From assembly GCA_023386795.1 (NCBI GenBank), contig JAEWJB010000018.1:1-25965 (forward strand): a stretch of 25,965 bases of DNA, written 5' to 3'. This stretch comes from Pseudomonadota bacterium (lineage in GTDB: Bacteria > Pseudomonadota > Gammaproteobacteria > Xanthomonadales > Xanthomonadaceae). Below the pieces are notes generated by a model that did no database searches, was not told the DNA's origin, and worked only from the letters and a program-made list of their open reading frames with translations. Numbering within the stretch: the stretch's first letter is position 1; every line of letters begins with the position of its first letter. Made by a program: the position numbers and the translations under genes. Shown here in pieces: positions 1 to 6,003 of this stretch.

Positions 1-40
1 GTGGCAGGCCTGCGGGCACCAGCCGGCTCGCAGGATTTCC

Positions 41-65
41 GGTCGCGGCTGAAGCCGCTCCTACA
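41..65. repeat. GTAG-type REP palindrome, copy 1
   Basis: A 25-nt element containing GCGGCTGAAGCCGC, a self-complementary core able to form a hairpin. It ends in CTCCTACA, so the other strand starts TGTAGGAGC. The same 25 nt recur at 25926-25950 and inverted at 25838-25862. The GTAG head and GC-rich stem are hallmarks of the REP/SMAG elements of Stenotrophomonas and relatives, which are mobilised by RAYT transposases. No RAYT gene lies in the window. Confidence 0.85.
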
Positions 66-106
66 GGGGTGTCGGGGGAGCGTGGGAACCGCGCCCCCAA
101 GAGCAA

Positions 107-123
107 GGGCGGCCAGGCCGCCC
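107..123 (-). terminator. Hairpin downstream of the acyl-CoA dehydrogenase
   Basis: GGGCGGCC-A-GGCCGCCC is a perfect 8-bp stem 8 nt past the acyl-CoA dehydrogenase stop codon. On the minus strand it is followed by TTGCTCTTGG, which is only moderately T-rich, so termination is plausible but not certain. Confidence 0.45.
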
Positions 124-130
124 CCCAGGC

Positions 131-1912
131 TCAGCCGAACAGTGCCTCGTCCAGCGCCATCAGCGGCTTGGCGCCACTGCGGATGTGCGCCGCATGTGCC
201 AGCGTGCGCGGCAGGATGCGCGCGTAGTAGAACCGCGCCGTCTCCAGCTTGGCCGTGGCCAGCTTCGCGTCCTTCCCGCGCGAGGCCGCCACGCTGCGGG
301 CCCACCAGTACGCCAGCACCACGTACCCGGAATAGAACAGGTAGTCGTAGCTCGCCGCGCCGATCTCTTCCGGGTCGCGCGCCGCACGCTCCAGCACTTC
401 GCGGGTCAGCATCGCCCACTCGCTGGCCTGGTCGCGCAACGGCTTGATGAACTCGGCCAGCGCTGCATCGCCCTCGTGCTCGCGCGCGAATGCCTCGATC
501 TCGGCCAGGAACAGCTTCAATCCCGCCGCCTGGCTCGCGGCGGTCTTGCGGCCCATCAGGTCCAGCGCCTGGATGCCGGTGGTGCCTTCGTACAGCGTGG
601 TGATGCGCGCATCGCGCGCCAGCTGCTCCATGCCGTGCTCGTGGATATAACCATGGCCGCCGAAGCATTGCAGGGCGTGATAGGTGTTCTCGATGCCCCA
701 TTCGGTCTGGCAGGCCTTGGAGATCGGTGTCAGGAAGCTCACCAGCGTATCGGCGCGCTCGCGCTCGGCCGGGTCCTGCGCGTGGTGCGCCACGTCGATC
801 AGCGTGGCCGCATGCAGCGCCAGCAGGCGGCTGCCTTCGGTGAGCGACTTGATCGTCAGCAGCATGCGGCGCACGTCCGGCTGCACGATGATCGGGTCGG
901 CCGGCTTGTCCGGGAACTTCGCGCCCGACAACGAGCGAGATTGCAGGCGTTCGCGCGAATAGCGCAGCGCGTTCTGATACGCGCGCTCGGACAGGCCAAT
1001 ACCCTGCAGGCCCACGCCCAGGCGCGCGGTGTTCATCATCGTAAACATCGCCTGCAGGCCCTTGTGCGGCTGGCCGACGAGGTAGCCCTGCGCACCGTCG
1101 AAGTTCATCACGCACGTCACCGACGCCTTGATGCCCATCTTGTGTTCGATCGAACCGCAGGCCAGCGCGTTGCGCTCGCCCACCGTGCCATCGCGCGCCA
1201 CCTTGAACTTCGGCGTCACGAACAACGAGATGCCCTTCGGCCCGGGCGGCGCATCGGGAAGCTTGGCCAGCACGAGGTGGACGATGTTGTCGGTCAGGTC
1301 GTGCTCGCCGGCCGTGATGAAAATCTTGGTGCCGGTGATCGAATAGCTGCCGTCGGCATTGGGTTCGGCGCGGGTCTTCAGCAGGCCCAGGTCGGTGCCG
1401 CAGTGCGGTTCGGTCAGGCACATGGTGCCGGTCCAGCGGCCTTCGATGAGCGGCTTGAGGAACACTTCCTGCTGCCATGCCTCGCCGTGGTGCTTGAGCG
1501 CTTCCACCGCGCCGTGCGAGAGCAGCGGGAAATTGCCCCATGCCAGGTTGGCGGCATTGACCATTTCGTTGAGTGGCACGCCCAGCGTGTGCGGCAGGCC
1601 CTGGCCGCCGAATTCCGGCGCGGCGGTGAGGCCGGTCCAGCCACCTTCGACGAACTGGTCGTAGGCCTGCTTGAAGCCCGGCGGCGTGGTGACCGCGGCG
1701 GTGGACTTGTCGAACACCGAGCCGATCTCGTCGCCCACGCTGTTGAGCGGTGCCAGCACGGTGCCGCTGAAACGCGCGGCCTCCTCGAGCACGGCGTCGA
1801 TGATGTCGGCGGTGGCCTCGCTCAGGCCCAGGCGCTGGAACAGGGCTGGGGCGCCGAGCACATCGTGCAGGGCGAAACGGATGTCGGCCACGGGGGCGGT
1901 ATAGCTGCTCAT
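131..1912 (-). CDS. Acyl-CoA dehydrogenase with C-terminal extension (DmdC/FadE-like)
   Basis: A 593-aa cytoplasmic FAD-dependent acyl-CoA dehydrogenase that forms the trans-2,3 double bond of acyl-CoA at the first step of beta-oxidation. The N-terminal extension (about 1-60) and long C-terminal part (about 460-593) are typical of the ~600-aa subfamily that includes the 3-methylmercaptopropionyl-CoA dehydrogenase DmdC; classical enzymes have ~380 aa. Visible motifs are MCLTEPHCGTDLG (164-176, flavin/substrate region) and YEGTTGIQ (441-448), whose E442 sits at the catalytic-base position of medium-chain enzymes. The frame stays open far upstream, but ATG 1912 starts the family's usual N-terminus (MSSYTAPV); AGG lies a few bases before it. 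It is the last gene of a minus-strand run of three. Substrate chain length cannot be read from the sequence. Confidence 0.93.
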   Translation of the reverse strand: MSSYTAPVADIRFALHDVLGAPALFQRLGLSEATADIIDAVLEEAARFSGTVLAPLNSVGDEIGSVFDKSTAAVTTPPGFKQAYDQFVEGGWTGLTAAPEFGGQGLPHTLGVPLNEMVNAANLAWGNFPLLSHGAVEALKHHGEAWQQEVFLKPLIEGRWTGTMCLTEPHCGTDLGLLKTRAEPNADGSYSITGTKIFITAGEHDLTDNIVHLVLAKLPDAPPGPKGISLFVTPKFKVARDGTVGERNALACGSIEHKMGIKASVTCVMNFDGAQGYLVGQPHKGLQAMFTMMNTARLGVGLQGIGLSERAYQNALRYSRERLQSRSLSGAKFPDKPADPIIVQPDVRRMLLTIKSLTEGSRLLALHAATLIDVAHHAQDPAERERADTLVSFLTPISKACQTEWGIENTYHALQCFGGHGYIHEHGMEQLARDARITTLYEGTTGIQALDLMGRKTAASQAAGLKLFLAEIEAFAREHEGDAALAEFIKPLRDQASEWAMLTREVLERAARDPEEIGAASYDYLFYSGYVVLAYWWARSVAASRGKDAKLATAKLETARFYYARILPRTLAHAAHIRSGAKPLMALDEALFG

Positions 1913-1962
1913 GGGGAACCTGCGGGAATCGAAATGCGAAGGAGGGAAGGCAGGCGCGTGCG

Positions 1963-2460
1963 TCAGCGCAGCACGCCGCTCAGGCCGGGCGCGGGGTTCA
2001 GCGTGTTGCGGCCGCTGACCTCGAACTGGCGGGATTTCTTGTCTTCGGGCGTGGCCGTCACCGTGCCCTTGAGTTCGTAGGGCAGGGCGCGGCCGCCCGC
2101 GAGCACGTCGGCGACGACGATCTTCGCGGTGGAGGTGGGCTGCATCGCCACGGTGACCACATCGGCGGTCTCCGGGCCGATGGAATAGTTCACCGCCTGC
2201 TGCAGGTGGCCGGCCGATTCGCCGCCGACACTGACGTCCAGCGCGACGGTTTCGAACTGCATGGGAATGGAGCTGTAGTTCTGCAGGCGCAGTTCCAGCG
2301 ACCAGCTGCCATCGGCGCGCACGGTCAACTGCTGGATGCTCACCGCCGGTTCGGAGACCCGGCGCACGTTGCTGCTGCATGAAGCCAGGCCCAGCACCGC
2401 GGCCACCATCGCCAGCGTGGCGACCAAGCGCCACGCGCGCGGACGCATACGTCCCTGCAT
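1963..2460 (-). CDS. LEA type 2-like lipoprotein
   Basis: A 165-aa lipoprotein. It has a basic N-terminus, a hydrophobic stretch (about 11-25) and the lipobox LASC, with the lipidated Cys near residue 28. The mature part is one beta-rich domain with features of the LEA-2/WHy fold: a hydrophobic strand pattern around LELRLQNYSSIPMQFETVAL and a basic-polar C-terminus. This domain occurs in many small bacterial lipoproteins of unknown role, proposed to help in stress or desiccation tolerance. The start at 2460 is supported by GAGGTGGG six bases upstream. It lies 50 bp ahead of the acyl-CoA dehydrogenase and 72 bp after the lipocalin gene, so the three may be co-transcribed. Ser after the Cys predicts outer-membrane sorting by Lol. 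The family assignment is by pattern and moderately sure; the lipoprotein call is firm. Confidence 0.8.
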   Translation of the reverse strand: MQGRMRPRAWRLVATLAMVAAVLGLASCSSNVRRVSEPAVSIQQLTVRADGSWSLELRLQNYSSIPMQFETVALDVSVGGESAGHLQQAVNYSIGPETADVVTVAMQPTSTAKIVVADVLAGGRALPYELKGTVTATPEDKKSRQFEVSGRNTLNPAPGLSGVLR

Positions 2461-2532
2461 TGCCCACCTCGGAATCGTTGGAACCGGGCTAAAGCATACT
2501 ACGCCGTATGGCAGGGGCGTTGCGGCGGTGCG

Positions 2533-3096
2533 TCACTCCAGCGGTGTGGCGAGGATGAGCGGTTCGAGGTCATAGCCCATGGCCGCGGCGCGGGCCTTGA
2601 GCTGTTCGAACTGCATGCGCGGCATGCTGGGCGAGCGCGAGAGGATCCACAGGTAGCGGCGGCCCGGGTCGCCCACCACGGCCCACTGGTAGTCCGGGTC
2701 TAGCGCGATCACCCAGTAATCGGCCCACACCAGCGGCACCCAGCCGAGCCAGTCGGGGGCGAAGCGCACTTCGAGCCGGCCCGGATGGCCTTCGACCCGG
2801 CGCGCGACCCCTTCGGCCTCGATGAAACCGCCATCGGCGACGCGGCAACGGTTGCGCACGCCCACCTTGCCGTCGTCGCGCAGCGTGTACTGCGCGGTGA
2901 TCTCCCCCTGGCACTTCTTCTGGAAGGAGACGGGCAGGTGGGCGATCTCGTGCCAGGTGCCCGCGTAGCGGGAGAGATCGAGCTGCGGCACCGAGGTAAC
3001 CGGCGGCTCGTGGCGCGCGGCATGCGCGGGCATGGACGCGACGAAGGCGGCCAGCGCGAGCAGCAAGGTGGTCAGGATGGCGGTGGTACGGGGCAT
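2533..3096 (-). CDS. blc: Bacterial lipocalin (Blc-like)
   Basis: A 187-aa protein with a signal peptide ending near PAHA-A (about residue 26), then a lipocalin barrel. The first lipocalin signature is clear: LDLSRYAGTWHEIAHLP (about 39-55) contains the GxW of structurally conserved region 1. FQKKCQGEITAQYT and NRCRVADGGF follow, as in Blc, and YLWILSRSP near residue 150 matches the YxWILSR segment of the family. Blc proteins bind lysophospholipids or fatty acids at the envelope. E. coli Blc is an outer-membrane lipoprotein; here there is no lipobox, so the protein is probably soluble in the periplasm. Two Cys (about 62 and 83) could form a disulfide. GGAGGA six bases before ATG 3096 fixes the start. 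The gene opens the minus-strand run, next to the tRNA-Phe promoter region. Confidence 0.9.
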   Translation of the reverse strand: MPRTTAILTTLLLALAAFVASMPAHAARHEPPVTSVPQLDLSRYAGTWHEIAHLPVSFQKKCQGEITAQYTLRDDGKVGVRNRCRVADGGFIEAEGVARRVEGHPGRLEVRFAPDWLGWVPLVWADYWVIALDPDYQWAVVGDPGRRYLWILSRSPSMPRMQFEQLKARAAAMGYDLEPLILATPLE

Positions 3097-3152
3097 CGGG
3101 TTCCTCCGGCGGTTGGCAGCGAAGGCTAGGCAGGGGCGCGGTCAGGTGGCGT

Positions 3153-3188
3153 GAAGTCGCGGGAAAGCGCGGTTTTTCCCGCGATTTC
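3153..3188. repeat. Long inverted repeat between blc and tRNA-Phe
   Basis: TCGCGGGAAA (3157-3166) and TTTCCCGCGA (3175-3184) form a perfect 10-bp stem with an 8-nt loop. It extends outward by G-T, A-T, A-T and G-C pairs to 14 pairs. It lies between the lipocalin start and the tRNA promoter. There is no long T tract on either strand, so it may be an operator or an RNA hairpin rather than a standard terminator. Confidence 0.6.
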
Positions 3189-3219
3189 CTGGGCGCATGG
3201 ATTTCTTCGCTGCCAAGGC

Positions 3220-3248
3220 TTGCCCAAAACCGCAGGCATCGTTATGAT
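3220..3248 (+). promoter_or_regulatory. Sigma-70 promoter of tRNA-Phe
   Basis: TTGCCC (3220-3225), a 17-nt spacer and TATGAT (3243-3248), followed by the GC-rich discriminator GCGCGTCC. A GC discriminator is typical of stable-RNA promoters under stringent control. Transcription would start near 3255, leaving a leader of about 30 nt before the mature tRNA. Confidence 0.75.
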
Positions 3249-3284
3249 GCGCGTCCTCGCAACGCAGCACTGCTTGCGACGGAT

Positions 3285-3360
3285 GGCCGGGTAGCTCAGT
3301 TGGTAGAGCAGGGGATTGAAAATCCCCGTGTCGGGGGTTCGATTCCCTCCCCGGCCACCA
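3285..3360 (+). tRNA. tRNA-Phe (anticodon GAA)
   Basis: A 76-nt tRNA with an encoded CCA end. The acceptor stem is GGCCGGG/CCCGGCC, and the D arm contains GCTCAGTTGGTAGAGC. The anticodon arm GGGGA-TTGAAAA-TCCCC reads GAA at positions 34-36, and the T arm carries GGTTCGATTCC. tRNA genes are common integration sites, and the sequence character changes directly after this one. Confidence 0.98.
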
Positions 3361-3474
3361 TCTAAAAGCCTCAAAACAAGCTGTTTTGTGCGCATTTCAG
3401 AGGTGGCCGTGTTTCCTCCGGTTTCCTCAAATACCCAGGTTTTTCCGGCACGATTACACCGAAATAAACCGGGA
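3361..3474. other. Gene-free tRNA-proximal stretch with hairpin and direct repeats
   Basis: CAAAACA-AGC-TGTTTTG (3372-3388) is a small 7-bp hairpin 12 nt after the tRNA and may help end its transcript. GTTTCCTC occurs twice exactly 10 bp apart (3411 and 3421), which is helical phasing. No gene is evident. Phased short repeats beside a tRNA end recall integrase arm-binding sites, but no integrase gene is present, so this is only a suggestion. Confidence 0.35.
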
Positions 3475-4074
3475 TCAGGCGCTCCTGTTCTGAGCCCAAG
3501 CAGCGGCCCACCTCGCCATGTGATGGCATTCGTTGGTGTAGTCGACCAAGCGCCTAGCGTCGGGATCGTTGTGGAGAGCCGGCTCGTGCGTCATCTCGTT
3601 TCGGGTGTCAATTAGGGAAAGCAGAAGGCGCTGCTCATCCGGATCGGCGAACTCATGGGATTTTGCCCTCTTGCGGTTGAATGGGTAGCCCAATGGAGCA
3701 ACAAAATCCCTCCAAAGCTCGAACTGGGTGATGATCCCCGCCCGCGCAATAATCCCGCCGGCGCGAGGAGTCGTGGGGTCCGTGAGGGGGACCTTCATGG
3801 TCTCCCCTGGCGAGAGCCGCACGGGCTGGCCATGGATCAAGTGCTCGGCGCGTCCCATCTGCTTGCTGTGGTAAAGGACGAGCGGGAAAGCCGTGCGAGA
3901 GATGGGGGTTGTGACCTTAGGAACCAGTACCGGGCCCTGTTCCCATGTGAGCGGGCGCTCAGGCGGCTGGAAGTCAGGATCGATAGTTTTGAGCGCCGCC
4001 TCCGCAAGATCGTGCGACATCATGCAATCAATCAGCCAGCTCGAAGAGGTCTTGATGTAAGTCTCGAGGTCCAT
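3475..4074 (-). CDS. Hypothetical protein with a HEPN-like Rx4H motif
   Basis: A predicted 199-aa soluble protein with no signal peptide or membrane segment. The C-terminal third is helical and contains LIDTRNEMTHEP, in which R158-N159-x3-H163 matches the Rx4-6H motif, with the polar residue after Arg, that marks the active site of HEPN ribonucleases. HEPN proteins act as toxins or abortive-infection effectors and are common in genomic islands. The N-terminal two thirds I do not recognise. The frame is open up to 4143, but ATG 4074 (MDLETYIKT) starts the first protein-like segment. No strong SD lies at the right distance; an AGGAGG sits about 21 nt upstream. It is convergent with the tRNA and divergent from two tiny ORFs. 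The coding call is fairly good; the HEPN call rests on one motif. Confidence 0.6.
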   Translation of the reverse strand: MDLETYIKTSSSWLIDCMMSHDLAEAALKTIDPDFQPPERPLTWEQGPVLVPKVTTPISRTAFPLVLYHSKQMGRAEHLIHGQPVRLSPGETMKVPLTDPTTPRAGGIIARAGIITQFELWRDFVAPLGYPFNRKRAKSHEFADPDEQRLLLSLIDTRNEMTHEPALHNDPDARRLVDYTNECHHMARWAAAWAQNRSA

Positions 4075-4209
4075 GCACAGAGGATACTTCGAGCGTGTCC
4101 TCCTAGTCGGGCAGCTCGCACACCGTCCAGGTGGTGCAGCCAAGCCTCGCCATTTGGCGTGTCGCTATGATGCCGGTCTATCCCAAAGCAAGGAGCATTC
4201 GTAGCCAAG

Positions 4210-4359
4210 ATGAACGACCCGGTGGAGCAGGCAGGCTCCGACGTTGCGCACACGTTGTTGATCGCTCTAGCGCTCGCCATCGCTTCTCGCGAGAACGATG
4301 ATCCACGCGGGGCATTGAAATACGTTATCCAGGCGATGGAGAAAGATCTCGCGTATTAG
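4210..4359 (+). CDS. Small hypothetical protein (49 aa)
   Basis: ATG 4210 opens a 49-aa ORF ending at TAG 4357. The product has an acidic N-terminus (MNDPVEQAGSDV), a hydrophobic alpha-helical middle (HTLLIALALAIA, about 15-26) and an amphipathic tail (YVIQAMEKDLAY). It may be a short helical protein; the hydrophobic part is too short for a confident membrane helix. AAGGAG lies about 14 nt upstream, which is further than usual. The next ORF starts 15 nt after the stop in the same direction, so the two look like a unit, divergent from the HEPN-like gene at 4074. I do not recognise a family. A role as partner or antitoxin of the neighbour is only a guess from position and size. Confidence 0.4.
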   Translation: MNDPVEQAGSDVAHTLLIALALAIASRENDDPRGALKYVIQAMEKDLAY

Positions 4360-4374
4360 CTACTTACGGAGGCC

Positions 4375-4515
4375 ATGGCCGAAGGGTTGCCCGAGGAAGA
4401 CTCCAAACGCTTGATCGGCGGCTACCGCAACGAGTTGCTTTCGGAGGCGCAACTCGCCGACAGCATCCTCAAGTCGATGGGCGCCAAGGCTGCTGGTGCG
4501 GCCCATCAAGATTAA
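4375..4515 (+). CDS. Small hypothetical protein (46 aa)
   Basis: ATG 4375 to TAA 4513 encodes 46 aa. The sequence reads as a charged helical peptide: MAEGLPEEDSKRLIGGYRN, then LLSEAQLADSILKSMGAK, and an Ala-rich end. CGGAGG lies just before the ATG, so translation is plausible although the spacing is short. It follows the 49-aa ORF by 15 nt and its codon use resembles that ORF's. There is no recognisable domain, signal or Cys. Small acidic helical products next to a nuclease-like gene are often antitoxins or regulators, but nothing in the sequence proves it. The ORF may also be a chance reading frame. Confidence 0.4.
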   Translation: MAEGLPEEDSKRLIGGYRNELLSEAQLADSILKSMGAKAAGAAHQD

Positions 4516-4969
4516 GGCCGCTAGCCGTATCGTGCGCCTTTCCCGCTGACGCCGTAGGTGCTGGCCATGGCCTGACGGCCGGTGAATCCGGTCAGGGTGT
4601 CGAGGACGATATCGGCTAGGGACATGGCGCGCAGGCGGCAGCTGGCACGAAGCCTTCGTGCCTGATAGGAGCACGTGCGCGGCCACTGCGCACCGTTCGC
4701 TACAGCTTGAGCGTGCGCAGAGCCGCATCGCGATCACGCAGCGTTTGCACTTTCCGCTACATCGGGGACGTCACTCGCCCGATGAACCGACTCGCCCTCA
4801 GCAGCAGATCCACTAGGGTGTCTAAGAAAAAATACTTGGCCTGGGCTGCGGAACGCGAGGCGAACTACACCAACACCCTCCGCTTCTCATGCAGTTATTC
4901 GATTGAACCGTCGAGGATGTTGTCGGAGGCTGGCCGTGCGCACTGGGCGCAACACACCGGAGCTGGATC
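4516..4969. other. Gene-poor 450-bp stretch
   Basis: No convincing gene on either strand. A 34-codon minus-strand ORF (4625 to 4521, MSLADIVLDTLTG...) has no ribosome site. The minus strand also reads as short helical, stop-interrupted pieces around 4700-4850, which could be a decayed gene. GGCACGAAG/CTTCGTGCC at about 4652-4670 is a compact inverted repeat of unknown role. Base composition is lower in GC than the flanking core. Confidence 0.4.
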
Positions 4970-5134
4970 ATGGATTTTTCGTCGCTATCAGAGTTGTCAG
5001 TCGCAGGTCTGCTTTTCCTGCAGGAATCGATGAGTGCGGCCTCTCAAGTTGTCGCTGAGCTTGGCGGGCTGGTGGACATATCCGGTCCAGAGCAACAGCC
5101 GACCACCTGTGACATCTGTCGCTGCGACTGGTAG
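4970..5134 (+). CDS. Putative 54-aa precursor-like peptide ending in a CxxCxC motif
   Basis: ATG 4970 has a good ribosome site (GGAG, seven bases upstream) and the ORF ends at TAG 5132. Residues 1-33 form an amphipathic-to-hydrophobic helix (MDFSSLSELSVAGLLFLQES, then SAASQVVAELGG). The tail LVDISGPEQQPTT leads to CDICRCDW with Cys at 47, 50 and 52. A helical leader, a Gly-Gly, and a short polar Cys-containing tail resemble the precursors of modified peptides or Gly-Gly-processed bacteriocins, but the leader fits no family I know. It is the first gene of a same-strand cluster with two acyltransferase-fold proteins. An overlapping frame (GTG 5034 to 5270) is also open but lacks a ribosome site. 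That the gene is real is likely but unproven; function is unknown. Confidence 0.5.
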   Translation: MDFSSLSELSVAGLLFLQESMSAASQVVAELGGLVDISGPEQQPTTCDICRCDW

Positions 5135-5149
5135 CGCTCGTGAGAAGCT

Positions 5150-5165
5150 TGGCCCGGGCGGGCCA
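5150..5165 (+). promoter_or_regulatory. Intercistronic hairpin after the small peptide gene
   Basis: TGGCCC-GGGC-GGGCCA is a 6-bp GC stem 15 nt after the peptide stop and 110 nt before the next gene. No T tract follows. It could reduce read-through or protect the short peptide transcript, as intercistronic hairpins do after peptide precursor genes. The evidence is structural only. Confidence 0.3.
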
Positions 5166-5274
5166 GCAGCGCGGACCATGCAGGCGGGGTGGGTGTGGCG
5201 GACACTCGCATATGCGGTCGGCATGGGGCTCGGTTTGCCAGGAACGTACACGGCAACTCAGGAAGGGTGATGCG

Positions 5275-6003
5275 ATGTTGTCTATCCGCCTCGCGGAGCG
5301 TCGAATCGAAAGACGGTTGAATCGTGGCATTCACAGGCTTACGAGCGGACGAAACCTGTTGTTGGTTCCTTCGCTTCCATCGTCGTTGCGCTGTCTGAGC
5401 GAACACGAGGACGTTACCGTGACGGTGATGGGGAATGCGACAGTCTGCCGTGAACATCTCGCAGATCGCGTTGACATGGTCGAGCCCCATGAATTGCTTC
5501 GGCGTGCAACTGCGCCTGGATTCGCGGGAGACATGCTGCTTGTTTCCTTTGCTGACCAGTGTGTCGAGCCACGCTATGCGTCACTGGGCATCGAGACGCC
5601 GGAGGGTGTCATGCATATCCCGGTCACGGAGATGCTGCTGGCCAAGCACTGTGGATTTCGGCTTTGGGACACGGCCGAGTCCACTCAGTTTCATCAACTC
5701 GATGCATCATCAAGCGACGAGGAGGCCATTAGGGTCATCTGCCGTCATTTCGAAGCCTGCTCGCAGTTTGAAGGGCGCTGGTTGGTTGGCGCGCTTCAGC
5801 CTTGGCGATCAGCCAGCTTCCGCCTAGCATTCGCGGATTTTTGCATCCGCACCCTGAAGTCGTCAGTCATGGATTTCCTGCTGTCAGGTGATTCGAAATC
5901 CGTTGGTGACGCGCAGGTGCTTGCGGCGATGACCAGAATCTACGAGGGCGGGCAGGTGGGTGGGGAACCAGGGCGCGACTGCAATGCGGCTTCCCATTAT
6001 TGA
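5275..6003 (+). CDS. Acyltransferase-fold protein lacking the catalytic His (pseudo-LPLAT)
   Basis: A 242-aa protein with no assigned family that I recognise directly. By eye it aligns with the next gene's product. SGRNLLLVPSLPSS (24-37) lines up with AGRGLLVAIPHFGCFV of the neighbour, with Ser-Leu-Pro where the neighbour has the catalytic His-Phe-Gly. REHLADRVDMVE (59-70) matches FDELAGRIF..LE. DMLLVSFADQ...HIPVTEMLLAKHCGFRL (86-130) matches the VVVLLPDVYG...GAAYLTRKTGALLL part of the LPLAT core. It therefore looks like an LPLAT-fold paralogue without the HX4D/E active site: an inactive subunit, a binding protein or a peptide-recognition partner. ATG 5275 was chosen because AGGAAGGG lies about nine bases upstream and the longer frame has no such site. 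The 3' end overlaps the next gene by 20 nt, which suggests coupling. Confidence 0.6.
   Translation: MLSIRLAERRIERRLNRGIHRLTSGRNLLLVPSLPSSLRCLSEHEDVTVTVMGNATVCREHLADRVDMVEPHELLRRATAPGFAGDMLLVSFADQCVEPRYASLGIETPEGVMHIPVTEMLLAKHCGFRLWDTAESTQFHQLDASSSDEEAIRVICRHFEACSQFEGRWLVGALQPWRSASFRLAFADFCIRTLKSSVMDFLLSGDSKSVGDAQVLAAMTRIYEGGQVGGEPGRDCNAASHY

Noticed and set aside
185..2080. 631-aa plus-strand ORF opposite the acyl-CoA dehydrogenase
   Set aside because: Arg/Gly/His-rich shadow translation typical of high-GC antisense frames.
1913..2467. Longer N-terminus for the acyl-CoA dehydrogenase
   Set aside because: The frame is open but covers the lipoprotein gene and shows no family similarity; ATG 1912 fits known N-termini.
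3126..3395. 89-aa minus-strand ORF across the tRNA gene
   Set aside because: The segment reading GGRGGNRTPDTGIFNPLL is simply the tRNA antisense strand. It is a well-known artefact of tRNA loci in databases.
4521..4625. 34-codon minus-strand ORF
   Set aside because: No ribosome site and no recognisable similarity.
4652..4670. Inverted repeat GGCACGAAG/CTTCGTGCC as an integron attC or terminator
   Set aside because: No attC core sites (GTTRRRY type) around it and no T tract; left unassigned.
5034..5270. 78-aa ORF (GTG start) overlapping the 54-aa peptide
   Set aside because: No ribosome site at the GTG or at the internal ATG 5178; the overlapping peptide frame has a proper one. Kept only as an alternative.
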